DNA from: Psychrobacter immobilis
GTDB lineage: Bacteria; Pseudomonadota; Gammaproteobacteria; Pseudomonadales; Moraxellaceae
Length of the DNA: 64,000 bases
Assembly: GCF_904846285.1 (NCBI RefSeq)
Contig: NZ_CAJHAD010000001.1
Span: 1 to 64,000 of the forward strand
Direction of reading: 5' to 3'
Shown here: in pieces, positions 18,614-27,828 of the stretch
Layout of the letters: each line of letters starts with the position of its first letter
Position numbering within the stretch: position 1 is the stretch's first letter
The notes under the pieces: model-generated
What the model was told of the DNA's origin: nothing
Seen by the model: the letters and a program-made list of their open reading frames with translations, nothing else
Database searches by the model: none
Translations under genes and position numbers: made by a program

Positions 18614-18961
18614 TGTAATCTCCTTTAGTTATCATCTTAGTGATAATCATTAAAAAGCGGAATTGGTTAAAGCATACTGTCTTAAGTTAATTTTTAAACC
18701 TAAGCTTAAAATTAGGCTTTAAATACATACTTTGTGCTGATTAAGATTGCAAAACTCTCAAAGCTTTTAATAAGGCACTCAAAGCTTTTGGTAAATGAAC
18801 GTTTAGAAAACCTAATCACTCATTCAATATAAACAGTATGCATTACCTTAAAAATTTTTTATAAGACAAGGTTTCAATTTTCATTTAAAGTGTTATTAAT
18901 GAAGTAGTTTATAGCGCTGATACCGCATAAAACCGTAATAACAGAACTTTAAAAATAAATA
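18614..18961. other. Intergenic region between the roadblock and PAS genes
   Basis: AT-rich, with a direct repeat of CTCAAAGCTTTT at about 18757-18768 and 18779-18790. No open frame and no strong terminator are seen, so it could be a long leader or hold an internal promoter. Confidence 0.4.
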
Positions 18962-19324
18962 TTAGATGAGTTTTGCCAGTGCTTCTGATGCACGTTTAAT
19001 ATCTAAGAATATCAAGCCCAGTTTGGCGTTTGGTTTTGCCATAATGGTCAGTACTGCTTCATCGCCTGATGAGGTCATAATCACGTAGCCTTTTTCGCCT
19101 TGGATCATGATACGGTCGATGCTACCACGAGCCAATTCACGACCTGCACGGTCACCTAGTGACAATAAAGCGGCAGACATAGCGCCGACGCGGTCTTCAT
19201 CAACGCCTGTTGGCAGCGCAGATGCAATCATAAGACCATCGTTAGAAATAAGAGCAGATGCTTCAACATCGGCTGATGAGCTGTTTAGGTCTTCCAAGAT
19301 TTGTTGGAATGAATCTGTACGCAT
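18962..19324 (-). CDS. Roadblock/LC7 domain protein (MglB-like)
   Basis: A 120-residue protein that is one roadblock/LC7 domain: ASALISNDGLMIASALP, the long helix GAMSAALLSLGDRAGREL, IDRIMIQGEKGYVIM, and the closing LGLIFLDIKRASEALAKL. In Myxococcus and Thermus, MglB of this fold acts on the small GTPase MglA as activator. No GTPase gene lies in this window, so the partner is elsewhere or different. The start ATG follows AGAGAA. It is the first gene of the minus-strand cluster. Confidence 0.92.
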   Translation of the reverse strand: MRTDSFQQILEDLNSSSADVEASALISNDGLMIASALPTGVDEDRVGAMSAALLSLGDRAGRELARGSIDRIMIQGEKGYVIMTSSGDEAVLTIMAKPNAKLGLIFLDIKRASEALAKLI

Positions 19325-20021
19325 AACGATTTCTCTGTGACGAATGAATAAAGGGGTAAATTGGGATTGGGAATGTGCTAATTTTAGGCTTTAACTAGTG
19401 GACGATATTATAAACCCTTACCATTAATATTGATATGGCAGAACGCCAATCAAAGCCTTAATATTGCCCGTTTTTTACCTTTTAGCGTGTTTTTATAACC
19501 GCTTATCTTTAAGTTTGTTTTAATAGCAAATAAAAGTTGATTTAAATGCTATTTTTCATTATTTAGCCTTTGCTGAAATTGGTTTGGCTTTTTCGAAAGG
19601 GTTATAAGCTTCAGTAAATATCATAATAATAAGTTTATAGAACGACCAGATTTTTATAAGATTGCACCAACCAATTTACACCATCCGCATAAATTTTCTG
19701 ACTAACAAGTTTCCATTCTAAAGGTATCTATAGCTTATAATTATAAAAAAATCCCTCATAACTTTTGATGATGGCGATATTTACTAGACTTATACCTTAA
19801 AAAAATGATATATAGATATGAGATAAAAATTGTTTGTGCTTTTGAGTTTATGATTTAGAGACACGAGCAGTTGGCTTCTCATCCCAGCAGTTTCTATAGC
19901 TCATAACGTATAGGAGCGATTTCAATCCCACATTCGCGTTTTAAATCCCATCGTTTGTGTTTAAGCGATAAAACGCCGGTGTAAATCAGCATGATGACCA
20001 TTTTTCCCCTAAGGAACCTAT
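19325..20021. other. Long AT-rich divergent region before gdhA
   Basis: About 700 bases between the roadblock gene and gdhA. It must contain both promoters. I see no open frame worth calling, no tRNA-like fold and no T-tract terminator. The stretch near 19740-19830 is very AT-rich. Confidence 0.5.
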
Positions 20022-21368
20022 ATGAGTATCAGTCAGGCAATCGAAAAAGTCGAAGCACGTTACGCCCATCAACCTGAATTTATTCAGGCAGTAAAAGAAG
20101 TTGCAATCACTATTGCTCCGCTATACGACGCCCACCCCGAATACGAAACGTTCAAAATATTTGAGCGTCTTGTTGAGCCTGACCGTGTGATCGCTTTTCG
20201 TATCAATTGGGAAAACGATAAGGGTGAAGTACAGGTAAATCGCGGCTGGCGTATACAGTTCAGTAACGCTTTAGGTCCTTATAAAGGTGGTATCCGCTTC
20301 CATCCTACCGTCAACCAATCGGTACTCAAGTTCTTAGGTTTTGAGCAAATCTTTAAAAACGCCTTGACGGGTTTGCCAATGGGTGGCGGTAAAGGTGGTA
20401 CTGATTTTGATCCTAAAGGTAAGTCGGATCATGAAATCCGCCGTTTTTGCTATGCCTTTATGCGTGAGCTGCATCCGTATATCAGTAAAGATATTGACGT
20501 ACCTGCTGGTGATATTGGCGTTGGTGGCCGTGAAATCAGCTATATGTTTGCGATGTATAAAAACTTGACGCGTGAGCATGGCGGTGTATTGACTGGTAAA
20601 GGTGTTGGTTTCGGTGGTAGCTTGATGCGTACCGAAGCGACTGGTTATGGCGCCGTATATTTCTTAGAAAATATGCTTGCCGCCCAAAACGACAATATCA
20701 AAGGTAAAAAGGTATTGATATCAGGTGCCGGTAACGTTTCTTTACATGCCGCTGAAAAAGCCCATATGCTGGGTGCAACGGTACTGACCGTATCTGATTC
20801 ACAAGGTACGCTGTACGATGAAAACGGCATGGATCAAGAAAAAATTAACTGGCTAAAAGAGCAGAAATCACATAGCAAGCCGTTGGCTGAATATGTTGGT
20901 GTGTTTGGCGGCGAATGGTTGGCTAATCAAAAACCTTGGCATTTTAAAGGGGATATCGCCATTCCATCAGCGACCCAAAACGAAGTCGATGAAGACGATG
21001 CCAAACTGATGGTCGAAAACGGTATCAAGTATATTGCCGAAGGCGCTAACATGCCATTGACCGCTGAAGCGATTGATCATGTGCGTTTGCACCGTGTGCA
21101 TTATGCACCCGGTAAAGCGGCCAATGCTGGCGGTGTCGCGGTATCTGGTCTTGAGATGTCTCAAAACTCAGTACGCCAATATAAAACCTTTGAAGAAGTT
21201 GATGAGCGCTTAAAGTGCATTATGAAAAATATTCATGATTGCGCCGCTGAAGCCTCAGAGAAATATCATCAAACGGATAACGGTTATATCGACTATATGA
21301 CAGGCGCAAATATTGTTGGCTTCAAACGCGTTGCTGATGCGTTATGTGCTTATGGTATCTTGAACTAA
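20022..21368 (+). CDS. gdhA: NADP-type glutamate dehydrogenase
   Basis: The 448-residue length and sequence fit the hexameric NADP-dependent glutamate dehydrogenase that makes glutamate from 2-oxoglutarate and ammonium. Visible are the substrate-binding GPYKGGIRFHP segment (~87-97), the catalytic-lysine loop LPMGGGKGGTDFDPKGKS (~121-138), PAGDIGVGGREI and the nucleotide-binding ISGAGNVSLHAAEKA. An AAGGAAC site lies about nine bases before the ATG. Monocistronic, with a strong terminator. Confidence 0.97.
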   Translation: MSISQAIEKVEARYAHQPEFIQAVKEVAITIAPLYDAHPEYETFKIFERLVEPDRVIAFRINWENDKGEVQVNRGWRIQFSNALGPYKGGIRFHPTVNQSVLKFLGFEQIFKNALTGLPMGGGKGGTDFDPKGKSDHEIRRFCYAFMRELHPYISKDIDVPAGDIGVGGREISYMFAMYKNLTREHGGVLTGKGVGFGGSLMRTEATGYGAVYFLENMLAAQNDNIKGKKVLISGAGNVSLHAAEKAHMLGATVLTVSDSQGTLYDENGMDQEKINWLKEQKSHSKPLAEYVGVFGGEWLANQKPWHFKGDIAIPSATQNEVDEDDAKLMVENGIKYIAEGANMPLTAEAIDHVRLHRVHYAPGKAANAGGVAVSGLEMSQNSVRQYKTFEEVDERLKCIMKNIHDCAAEASEKYHQTDNGYIDYMTGANIVGFKRVADALCAYGILN

Positions 21369-21441
21369 GTAGCGTTAATGGGCGCTAGATATAATAGCGC
21401 CTGATACTATTCTCAATAGCTGATATTCCCCGATTAAACAG

Positions 21442-21479
21442 AACCGCGTCTACTTCGATAAGTAGGCGCGGTTTTTTAT
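21442..21479 (+). terminator. Terminator after gdhA
   Basis: ACCGCG-TCTACTT pairs with AAGTAGG-CGCGGT, then a T run. Confidence 0.88.
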
Positions 21480-21628
21480 TTGCAAACACCGACGATACAC
21501 TTGGATACCTTTTTACCTCGCAGGCTTACCTTATCAAGGTTATGATAAAGAATAAAACCACGTTAAATAAAAAATTGAACAACAGAAATATCGTTAGAAA
21601 AACACAGTATCAATAAGGAGACAATCTT

Positions 21629-22210
21629 ATGAGTAAGGTTTTAAATGGCTTTAAAATAGCGACACTCAGTACGTGTCTGACATTGGCTTTAACGACAGGT
21701 GTAATAAGTACAACTGCTAATGCATCCAGTGATACGAATGAAATACGCGCTGCGCAAGCGGCAAAGATTGGCTTAAAACAAGCCATTACTATTGCTAGTA
21801 AAAAGGCTTCTGGCATTTTGGTCAGTGCAGAGTTTGATGACGATGATAGCGACGCCGTGGGCAAGGGCGGTGTTTATGAGTTAGAATTTAGTACAGACAG
21901 CATGAGTTATGAAATCAAAGTTGATGCCAATACTGGTAAAGTGGTAAAAACGGAATCTGAGCGTTTAGGCGGTGATGATATTAATGATTACCAAGTTCAG
22001 AAAAAAGCAAAAACCACTACTATGACGGCGATGAATATTGCTGAAAAGCAAACAGGTGGTCAAATCCTAGCAATTGAATTTAAGAATAACCGTGATTATG
22101 CTGACCATCCTTTATACTATAAAGCTGACCTTTTAAAAGCTAATAAGATTATCAGTATAAATGTCGATGCCAAAACGGGTAAGACATTTGCCAATAAGTT
22201 TAAAAAATAG
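21629..22210 (+). CDS. Exported protein with two PepSY domains
   Basis: A 193-residue protein with a Sec signal peptide (cleavage likely after TANA, about residue 32). Two PepSY-type repeats follow: LKQAITIASKKASGILVSAEF with a VDANTGKVVKTES end, and AMNIAEKQTGGQILAIEF with an INVDAKTGKTFANKF end. PepSY domains occur in envelope proteins and may bind or inhibit peptidases. The DDDDSDA stretch is acidic. AAGGAG stands eleven bases before the start. It is a single gene with its own terminator. Confidence 0.88.
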   Translation: MSKVLNGFKIATLSTCLTLALTTGVISTTANASSDTNEIRAAQAAKIGLKQAITIASKKASGILVSAEFDDDDSDAVGKGGVYELEFSTDSMSYEIKVDANTGKVVKTESERLGGDDINDYQVQKKAKTTTMTAMNIAEKQTGGQILAIEFKNNRDYADHPLYYKADLLKANKIISINVDAKTGKTFANKFKK

Positions 22211-22239
22211 CAGGCATATTTATAAAGATAGTAAAAAAG

Positions 22240-22273
22240 ACATCAACTGAGTATATCAGTTGATGTTTTTTTT
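22240..22273 (+). terminator. Terminator after the PepSY gene
   Basis: ACATCAACTGA pairs with TCAGTTGATGT around a five-base loop and is followed by eight T residues. Confidence 0.9.
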
Positions 22274-22668
22274 CTTAAAAATAGTGCATAGAAGAGTGTC
22301 TGTGTTTACCTTATCGAAAGTATTCGTCATAAACCTTAGAAATCTTACGCATACTCACTGTTTTTGTACGTTTATTCTTACCCAAGTACGATAGTATATG
22401 AGCAAGTCTTGGTTGCATAAGCAGCGCTGACGGTTAGAATTATTATCAATGTTAACCGTCACTTAGCGTGAACGCTGCAACATAATATAAAAATAGCATT
22501 GAAAAATAGTCGTAGTATCCTCAAATCGGGAAACCAAAGCCCAGCATGATAGACACAAGCATGACAGAAGGCAGGTACGCTTTTTAGTCAAAACGGTTTG
22601 CTAGGTTTTCTCCCTATTTGTTGTTCTGATATTTTTTGCATTATTCATCTACTTTATAAGGACGTCTT
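22274..22668. other. Leader region of the amino-acid ABC operon
   Basis: No open frame is supported here. It should hold the promoter of the importer operon. I saw no clear operator or riboswitch. Confidence 0.4.
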
Positions 22669-23505
22669 ATGAAACGTCGTACTCTTTTAGCTTTTGCTGC
22701 CAGCACCGTATTGCTTGCCGCTTGTAATCAATCACCTACTACTGACGCTGATACCACTGCGACCGACAGTGCGGCGGCTGGTGGTTCTGATTTGCTCCAA
22801 CGTATCAATAGTGGGGGCACCATCAACGTCGGTACTGAAGGAACCTATCCGCCGTTTACCTATCATGATGAGAGCGGAAAGCTCACCGGTTATGATGTCG
22901 AAGTGACACGCGCGGTCGCTGATAAGCTAGGCGTAAAGGTTGAGTTTAAAGAAACACAGTGGGATGCGATGCTAGCAGGACTTGATTCCAAGCGTTTTGA
23001 TATGGTTGCCAATCAAGTGAGTTTGACCACACCTGAGCGCTTAGCAAAATACGATAAAGCTCAAGCGTATAGCTGGTCAGGCGCTGTGGTATTGGCTCCG
23101 ACTGCTGATAGTCGTTATAGCTCATGGGAAAGCTTAAAAGGGCTGCGTTCAGCACAGTCGCTGAGCAGTAACTATGGCGAGCTTGCAGAACGTTACGAAG
23201 CCGAAATTGTTCCTGTCGATGGTATGGCGCAAGCGATTCAATTGGTCAAACAAGGCCGCGCTGACTTTACGATGAATGACAATCTTGCCGTATTGGATTA
23301 TCTAAAAAAATTCCCAGACGCCAATCTTGAGATTAAATTGGTGGCTCCTGCTAGTGAGCAGACGGGTTCAGGCTTGGTATTGCTCAAAGGTGATGATGCC
23401 GTTGTTGCAAAGCTAAATGAAGCAATGGCAGCGCTTGTAGCTGATGGCACGCTAACCAAGCTAAGCGATGAGTTCTTTGGTGCTGATATAAGTCAACAAA
23501 AATAA
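22669..23505 (+). CDS. Cystine-type amino-acid ABC importer, binding lipoprotein
   Basis: A 278-residue family 3 solute-binding protein with a lipoprotein signal (LLAAC, Cys19) followed by a Thr/Ala-rich linker. The stretch [20 protein letters not shown] and [20 protein letters not shown] closely follow the E. coli cystine-binding protein FliY (TcyJ), so L-cystine or a related amino acid is the probable ligand. It is anchored to the membrane rather than free in the periplasm. AAGGACG precedes the ATG. The stop codon overlaps the permease start by one base. Confidence 0.9.
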   Translation: MKRRTLLAFAASTVLLAACNQSPTTDADTTATDSAAAGGSDLLQRINSGGTINVGTEGTYPPFTYHDESGKLTGYDVEVTRAVADKLGVKVEFKETQWDAMLAGLDSKRFDMVANQVSLTTPERLAKYDKAQAYSWSGAVVLAPTADSRYSSWESLKGLRSAQSLSSNYGELAERYEAEIVPVDGMAQAIQLVKQGRADFTMNDNLAVLDYLKKFPDANLEIKLVAPASEQTGSGLVLLKGDDAVVAKLNEAMAALVADGTLTKLSDEFFGADISQQK

Positions 23506-24242
23506 TGCTAGCTTCTATCACCTCAGTGTTAACTGATTTATTAGCCATATTGCCATTTATGGATGCGGCGCGGGCGCAAATTGTTATCAATTCATTTTGG
23601 CCAATGCTCAAAGGCGGTATCTATTATTCGATACCGCTGGCATTGATCTCATTTGCGATTGGTATGGTGATTGCGCTGACAGTGGCGCTGATTCGTATCG
23701 TACCGCGTGCGGGCTGGTTTCATGAGATTATTTATCGGCTTGCCCGCATCTATGTGTCCGCTATTCGCGGGACGCCGATGCTGGTACAGCTGTTTATTAT
23801 CTTTTATGGCTTGCCTAGTGTCGGTATCAAGCTTGATCCGTTCCCCTCAGCGATTATCGCCTTTTCCCTAAATATTGGCGCTTATGCGTCGGAAACGGTA
23901 CGCGCGTCGATTCTGTCTATTCCAAAAGGGCAGTGGGAAGCAGGCTCGACGGTTGGCTTGACTTACCTGCAAACTTTTCGCCATGTCATTTTACCGCAAG
24001 CGCTGCGGGTGTCAGTGCCGCCGTTATCTAATACCTTTATTAGTCTGGTAAAAGATACGTCGTTAGCGTCATTAGTGCTGGTCACTGAGCTCTTTAAACA
24101 AGCACAGATTATCACCGCCCGTAATTATGAATTTATGCTGGTTTATACTGAAGCGGCGATTATTTACTGGGGTATCTGTCTGTTCTTGACCTTTATCCAA
24201 GGTAAGCTTGAAATCAGACTCGATCGCTATGTGGCTAAGTAG
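23505..24242 (+). CDS. Cystine-type amino-acid ABC importer, permease
   Basis: A 245-residue inner-membrane permease of the HisMQ/TcyL type. About five transmembrane helices are visible, with the conserved [20 protein letters not shown] segment (~86-105) and the ATPase-coupling [22 protein letters not shown] loop (~146-167). A single permease suggests a homodimer. The gene starts inside the stop of the binding-protein gene. Confidence 0.93.
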   Translation: MLASITSVLTDLLAILPFMDAARAQIVINSFWPMLKGGIYYSIPLALISFAIGMVIALTVALIRIVPRAGWFHEIIYRLARIYVSAIRGTPMLVQLFIIFYGLPSVGIKLDPFPSAIIAFSLNIGAYASETVRASILSIPKGQWEAGSTVGLTYLQTFRHVILPQALRVSVPPLSNTFISLVKDTSLASLVLVTELFKQAQIITARNYEFMLVYTEAAIIYWGICLFLTFIQGKLEIRLDRYVAK

Positions 24243-24296
24243 TTTACTGACTCACTTTATGATAGTTTTAGCATTATCTGTGCAACAGGAAACCTT

Positions 24297-25040
24297 ATGA
24301 TTCAAGTCAGCAACATTCATAAAGCCTTTGGTAGCAATCAAGTATTAAAAGGTATCGACTTGACCATCGAAAAAGGCAAAGTGGTGGTCATCTTAGGGCC
24401 GTCAGGGTCGGGTAAAACCACGTTTTTGCGTTGTTTAAATGCGCTCGAAATTCCTGATCAAGGGGTTATAGCTTTTGATGATGGTAGCTTGACGGTCGAT
24501 TTTGCTACTAAGCCGAAAAAGAAAACCTTGCTCGCGCTGCAACGCAAATCTGGCATGGTGTTTCAGTCTTATAACTTGTTCCCTCATAAGACGGCTATTG
24601 AAAATCTCATGCTTGGGCCGACGGTAGTACAAGGGCAAAGTAAAGCGCAAGCCCGCACGCAAGCGTTGGCATTACTCCATAAAGTCGGCTTATCTGATAA
24701 GGCAGATCTGTATCCGTTCCAGTTGTCTGGTGGTCAGCAGCAGCGTATTGGTATTGCTCGTGCGCTCGCTATTGAGCCGTCGTTATTGTTGTTTGACGAG
24801 CCAACCTCGGCACTTGATCCAGAATTGGTACAAGATGTACTTGGAACGATGAAGCAGCTGGCTTCTGAAGGCTGGACGATGGTTGTGGTGACCCATGAGA
24901 TTAATTTTGCCCGTGATGTTGCTGATCATGTGGTCTTGATTGAAGACGGTCATATAGTCGAAGAGGGTAGCGCCAAGCAGCTATTTGAAGATTCAACGCA
25001 TCCGCGTACGCAAGCATTCTTGCAGCGCATTCAGCTATAA
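24297..25040 (+). CDS. Cystine-type amino-acid ABC importer, ATPase
   Basis: A 247-residue ATPase with Walker A GPSGSGKTT (~35-43), Q-loop MVFQSYNLFPH, signature LSGGQQQR, Walker B LLLFDEPTSALDP and the switch His in VVTHEI. It resembles GlnQ and TcyN. There is an extra ~12-residue polar insertion between Walker A and Q-loop (FATKPKKKT). It lies 54 bases after the permease gene and completes the importer. Confidence 0.95.
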   Translation: MIQVSNIHKAFGSNQVLKGIDLTIEKGKVVVILGPSGSGKTTFLRCLNALEIPDQGVIAFDDGSLTVDFATKPKKKTLLALQRKSGMVFQSYNLFPHKTAIENLMLGPTVVQGQSKAQARTQALALLHKVGLSDKADLYPFQLSGGQQQRIGIARALAIEPSLLLFDEPTSALDPELVQDVLGTMKQLASEGWTMVVVTHEINFARDVADHVVLIEDGHIVEEGSAKQLFEDSTHPRTQAFLQRIQL

Positions 25041-25078
25041 GCCATATATTCAGTTGTCAGGTACTAAGCTATAAAAAA

Positions 25079-25109
25079 ATCATCAGTCAATCGGCTGATG
25101 ATTTTTTTT
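25079..25109 (+). terminator. Terminator after the amino-acid ABC operon
   Basis: AATCATCAG pairs with CTGATGATT and is followed by T residues. Confidence 0.88.
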
Positions 25110-25420
25110 GGCTTATTCCTTATTTTTACCAGCATTAGACCACTTGCATGAGCCTTTATCGTTTACGTTCGAAATGAGTATATGTTAAATATTACCTAAT
25201 ACCTGTTAAATATATCTGTATGAATGTATCGCTATTTTAGCTCAACCAATCCAGTGGCTTTTTTGTTCTAAAATCGCTTACTATAAAGACTGTTATGGGA
25301 ATGAGCATGGTTCCCTATGAGGACTTGAATCTTTAGATGTACTAGTGCGCTGTATAGGCATCGATCTGGCAGATGTATGAAGCACCTCGGAATTTCTATA
25401 CTCTCTCAGATTGTTGAATC
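25110..25420. other. AT-rich intergenic region
   Basis: No gene seen. ATGGGAA and TTCCCTAT at about 25293-25317 could form a hairpin, without a T tract. Confidence 0.4.
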
Positions 25421-26059
25421 TTAAACAATCCCAATGTGGCTCAGCATACGCATACGCATCAACCATACAGCGTCAAAGAAATACTTTTTGTGGTATTCAT
25501 CGGCCCAATAGTGATATTGATAATATCGCAAACCTAGAGAGCACAAGAAGCTTACTACCAATACCAATATAAACCATGAAATATGCGGTGTTTTTTTAAC
25601 AAAAAAACGATAAAGTATTAAAAAAGACATGGCACACAAACTAAAATACCAAGCAAAAGCACCATATCCCCATGCCACTATATGCCCGTTTGAAGTGTAG
25701 TTGACAGGAAAAACATCATAGAAACTTAAAGCTATCGAACATAACAACAAGATAGCTAAAACGACTGAAAATTTGGTCGAATAGTTTGGTATGGTAAGTA
25801 ACCGAATAACAAGGTAGAAGAATATATAGTTACCACAAATAGCTAATATCCCGTAGTCTCCATACATCAGACCAAAAGGTAAGTATAACGTACCCAATAT
25901 TAGAGTACCCATACCTCCACCGTCTTGACCATCTCCTACCATTATACTTAGTTTGTAAGCAGGCAATAATAAACAAAGAACATAAGTTATCATCAAAAAT
26001 TGAGTTACTAACTTTAGGTTTTTGTCTGATACAAGCAGAGCTGGTTTTTTATTCATCAT
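25421..26059 (-). CDS. Unrecognised polytopic membrane protein
   Basis: A 212-residue hydrophobic protein with about six transmembrane helices (near residues 15-35, 45-65, 70-88, 96-115, 130-152 and 160-180). Its loops are Tyr- and Asp-rich, and it ends with RMRMLSHIGIV. No family is recognised. The base composition is AT-rich compared with the operons beside it, as is the next gene, which suggests acquired DNA. No partner is evident. Confidence 0.65.
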   Translation of the reverse strand: MMNKKPALLVSDKNLKLVTQFLMITYVLCLLLPAYKLSIMVGDGQDGGGMGTLILGTLYLPFGLMYGDYGILAICGNYIFFYLVIRLLTIPNYSTKFSVVLAILLLCSIALSFYDVFPVNYTSNGHIVAWGYGAFAWYFSLCAMSFLILYRFFVKKTPHISWFILVLVVSFLCSLGLRYYQYHYWADEYHKKYFFDAVWLMRMRMLSHIGIV

Positions 26060-26369
26060 ATTTATGGCTTGTATGCTATTTTGTAAGTGGATGAGGAAAA
26101 GGGTAATTTGAGCTCTCTAAATAGCCAGTGATAGCTTTTGATTCAAGGCTTTTCAATAGAATACCCCAGTGCAACCAGTTATTTTAGCCTTTAAATCTAT
26201 TAGTAGACCACTTAAAACAGACCGCTATAATGGAACCACTTATATCAGAACGTGTTTGATGATTCCTAAATAGGTATTATTGATGCTAAAGTAACTCGAT
26301 ACTGCCTGAAAAATACTGCTAAAACACTTATTTTATGTAAGAAGTCTATTATTAAAATGAAGACATACC
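26060..26369. other. AT-rich intergenic region
   Basis: No gene or terminator seen. It separates two AT-rich orphan genes on the minus strand. Confidence 0.4.
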
Positions 26370-27125
26370 TTAATCAATCCAATAAAAATAATTTTCCATT
26401 TGTTTAATGTTCTTTTGAATAAAACAGACTTTTTCAGCTTGGGTTCTTGGTAGATGCTTAGCATCAGCGCCGCAATCTTTTGAACGATTAACAACCCATT
26501 TAAGCTGATCTTCTTTGAATTTATTGGCCAAAACTGGTCCATATACTTTTATTATGTTACCTCGAACCGATAGATAGTTATCATTTAATTCCTTGTCAGA
26601 ATTTCGGTATAACCTATCAATAAGTTCAGCTTGCGAAGCCAATGGCAAATAATTTGAGTTTTCTTTATAGGAGAAAGTAGCGCTTTCTTGCGTCCGATTA
26701 TTCTCTATATATGTTTCGCTATTTGCAGGATCTATAAAACCATTGACCTCCTTACCCTTGAAACGATAGCCCTGAAAGCCACAAGGAGTCACGCCATCGT
26801 TGCACAAGCTATGCTTGGTCTTGGTAGGATATAGCTTGACGGTATATGGCGACTTATCTTTTCTTTCTCTAAGCTGCTCTGTTTGTAATAAGCGTCCCAA
26901 ATCTGGCGCAACCAGTAGCATATCATCACAACTGACGTGGCCTTCACCACAACCATGGTAAAGGTTTAAGCGTTGACCTTGTACGTCCATCCCTAATATA
27001 AAATTTGCTTTTACAGGCGTCACGGCCGAGCTAACAGAAGCAGCTAGTATTAGGCTGGTAAATACACTTGTATAACACAGCCGTTGATATGTCAGTAAGC
27101 GAGATTTATTTAGGTTTAAAAGCAT
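26370..27125 (-). CDS. Exported protein with LprI/DUF1311-like C-terminus
   Basis: A 251-residue protein with a Sec signal peptide (about residues 1-40, ending near VKANF). The C-terminal ~90 residues (DKELNDNYLSVRGNII, FKEDQLKWVVNRSKDCGADA, AEKVCFIQKNIKQ) follow the LprI/DUF1311 pattern, in which a LKxxQxxWLxxRDxxC core is typical; some members inhibit lysozyme. The N-terminal half, with paired Cys residues (CGEGHVSC, CNDGVTPC), is not recognised. It starts six bases after the trpG stop and so is probably cotranscribed with the trp genes, though its function looks unrelated. Confidence 0.72.
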   Translation of the reverse strand: MLLNLNKSRLLTYQRLCYTSVFTSLILAASVSSAVTPVKANFILGMDVQGQRLNLYHGCGEGHVSCDDMLLVAPDLGRLLQTEQLRERKDKSPYTVKLYPTKTKHSLCNDGVTPCGFQGYRFKGKEVNGFIDPANSETYIENNRTQESATFSYKENSNYLPLASQAELIDRLYRNSDKELNDNYLSVRGNIIKVYGPVLANKFKEDQLKWVVNRSKDCGADAKHLPRTQAEKVCFIQKNIKQMENYFYWID

Positions 27126-27131
27126 GATGAT

Positions 27132-27794
27132 TTATACCTGTAATAAAAAATTCGTTAATAAACGCTTAGCGCCTTCAGTCGCAAACGACTCTGGGTGAAA
27201 CTGGACGCCTTGAATCGGATAGTCTCTATGCTGTAGCCCCATAATCTCATCACCTGCTTGCGCTGATTCAGCCAAACTTAAATCATGATGTTTATCATTA
27301 GCAACGACTGAAGTGACCTTTAAGCAGTCAGGTAAGGTATCTGCTTTTACCATTAACGAATGATAGCGCATGATTTCTATCTCTTGTGGCAAGCCTTGAT
27401 AGACACCTGCGTTATCATGGCGAATGGCTGAAACCTTGCCATGCATCGGCACGCTGGCTCGCACCACATCACCGCCAAATACGTGGGCGATACCCTGCAT
27501 CCCCAAGCAAACACCAAGAAGCGGCGTTGTTTTGCCCATCACCTCAATCACTTCGGCGCAAATACCGAAATAGGCGGGGTCATCAGGTGCGCCAGGGCCG
27601 GGTGAAATGATAATACGGTCAAGGTTCATCGCCTGCACATCAGCCAAGGTAATCTCATTATTGCGTTTGACGATGACGTTGGCTGCTTCTTTAGCGCCGT
27701 CTTTATCACTGTCCATCGTCTGTAAAATCTCACCGATATATTGATAAAGATTAAAAGTGAAAGAATCGTAGTTGTCGATAATTAAAACATTCAT
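27132..27794 (-). CDS. trpG: Anthranilate synthase, glutamine amidotransferase subunit
   Basis: A 220-residue class I glutamine amidotransferase that supplies ammonia to the chorismate-using partner. The catalytic triad is visible: Cys in LLGVCLGMQGIAHVFGG and His-Glu in VQFHPESFATEG. I start at MNVLIIDNYDSFTFN (27794), the universal beginning of the family, not at the TTG-like start seven codons earlier. Its neighbours TrpE and TrpR argue for the tryptophan pathway, but such subunits are often shared with p-aminobenzoate synthesis. The trpDC genes, usually next to trpG in Moraxellaceae, do not follow. Confidence 0.93.
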   Translation of the reverse strand: MNVLIIDNYDSFTFNLYQYIGEILQTMDSDKDGAKEAANVIVKRNNEITLADVQAMNLDRIIISPGPGAPDDPAYFGICAEVIEVMGKTTPLLGVCLGMQGIAHVFGGDVVRASVPMHGKVSAIRHDNAGVYQGLPQEIEIMRYHSLMVKADTLPDCLKVTSVVANDKHHDLSLAESAQAGDEIMGLQHRDYPIQGVQFHPESFATEGAKRLLTNFLLQV

Positions 27795-27828
27795 AAGGCA
27801 TAAGCTCTTTAGCAAAAATATAATGAAT

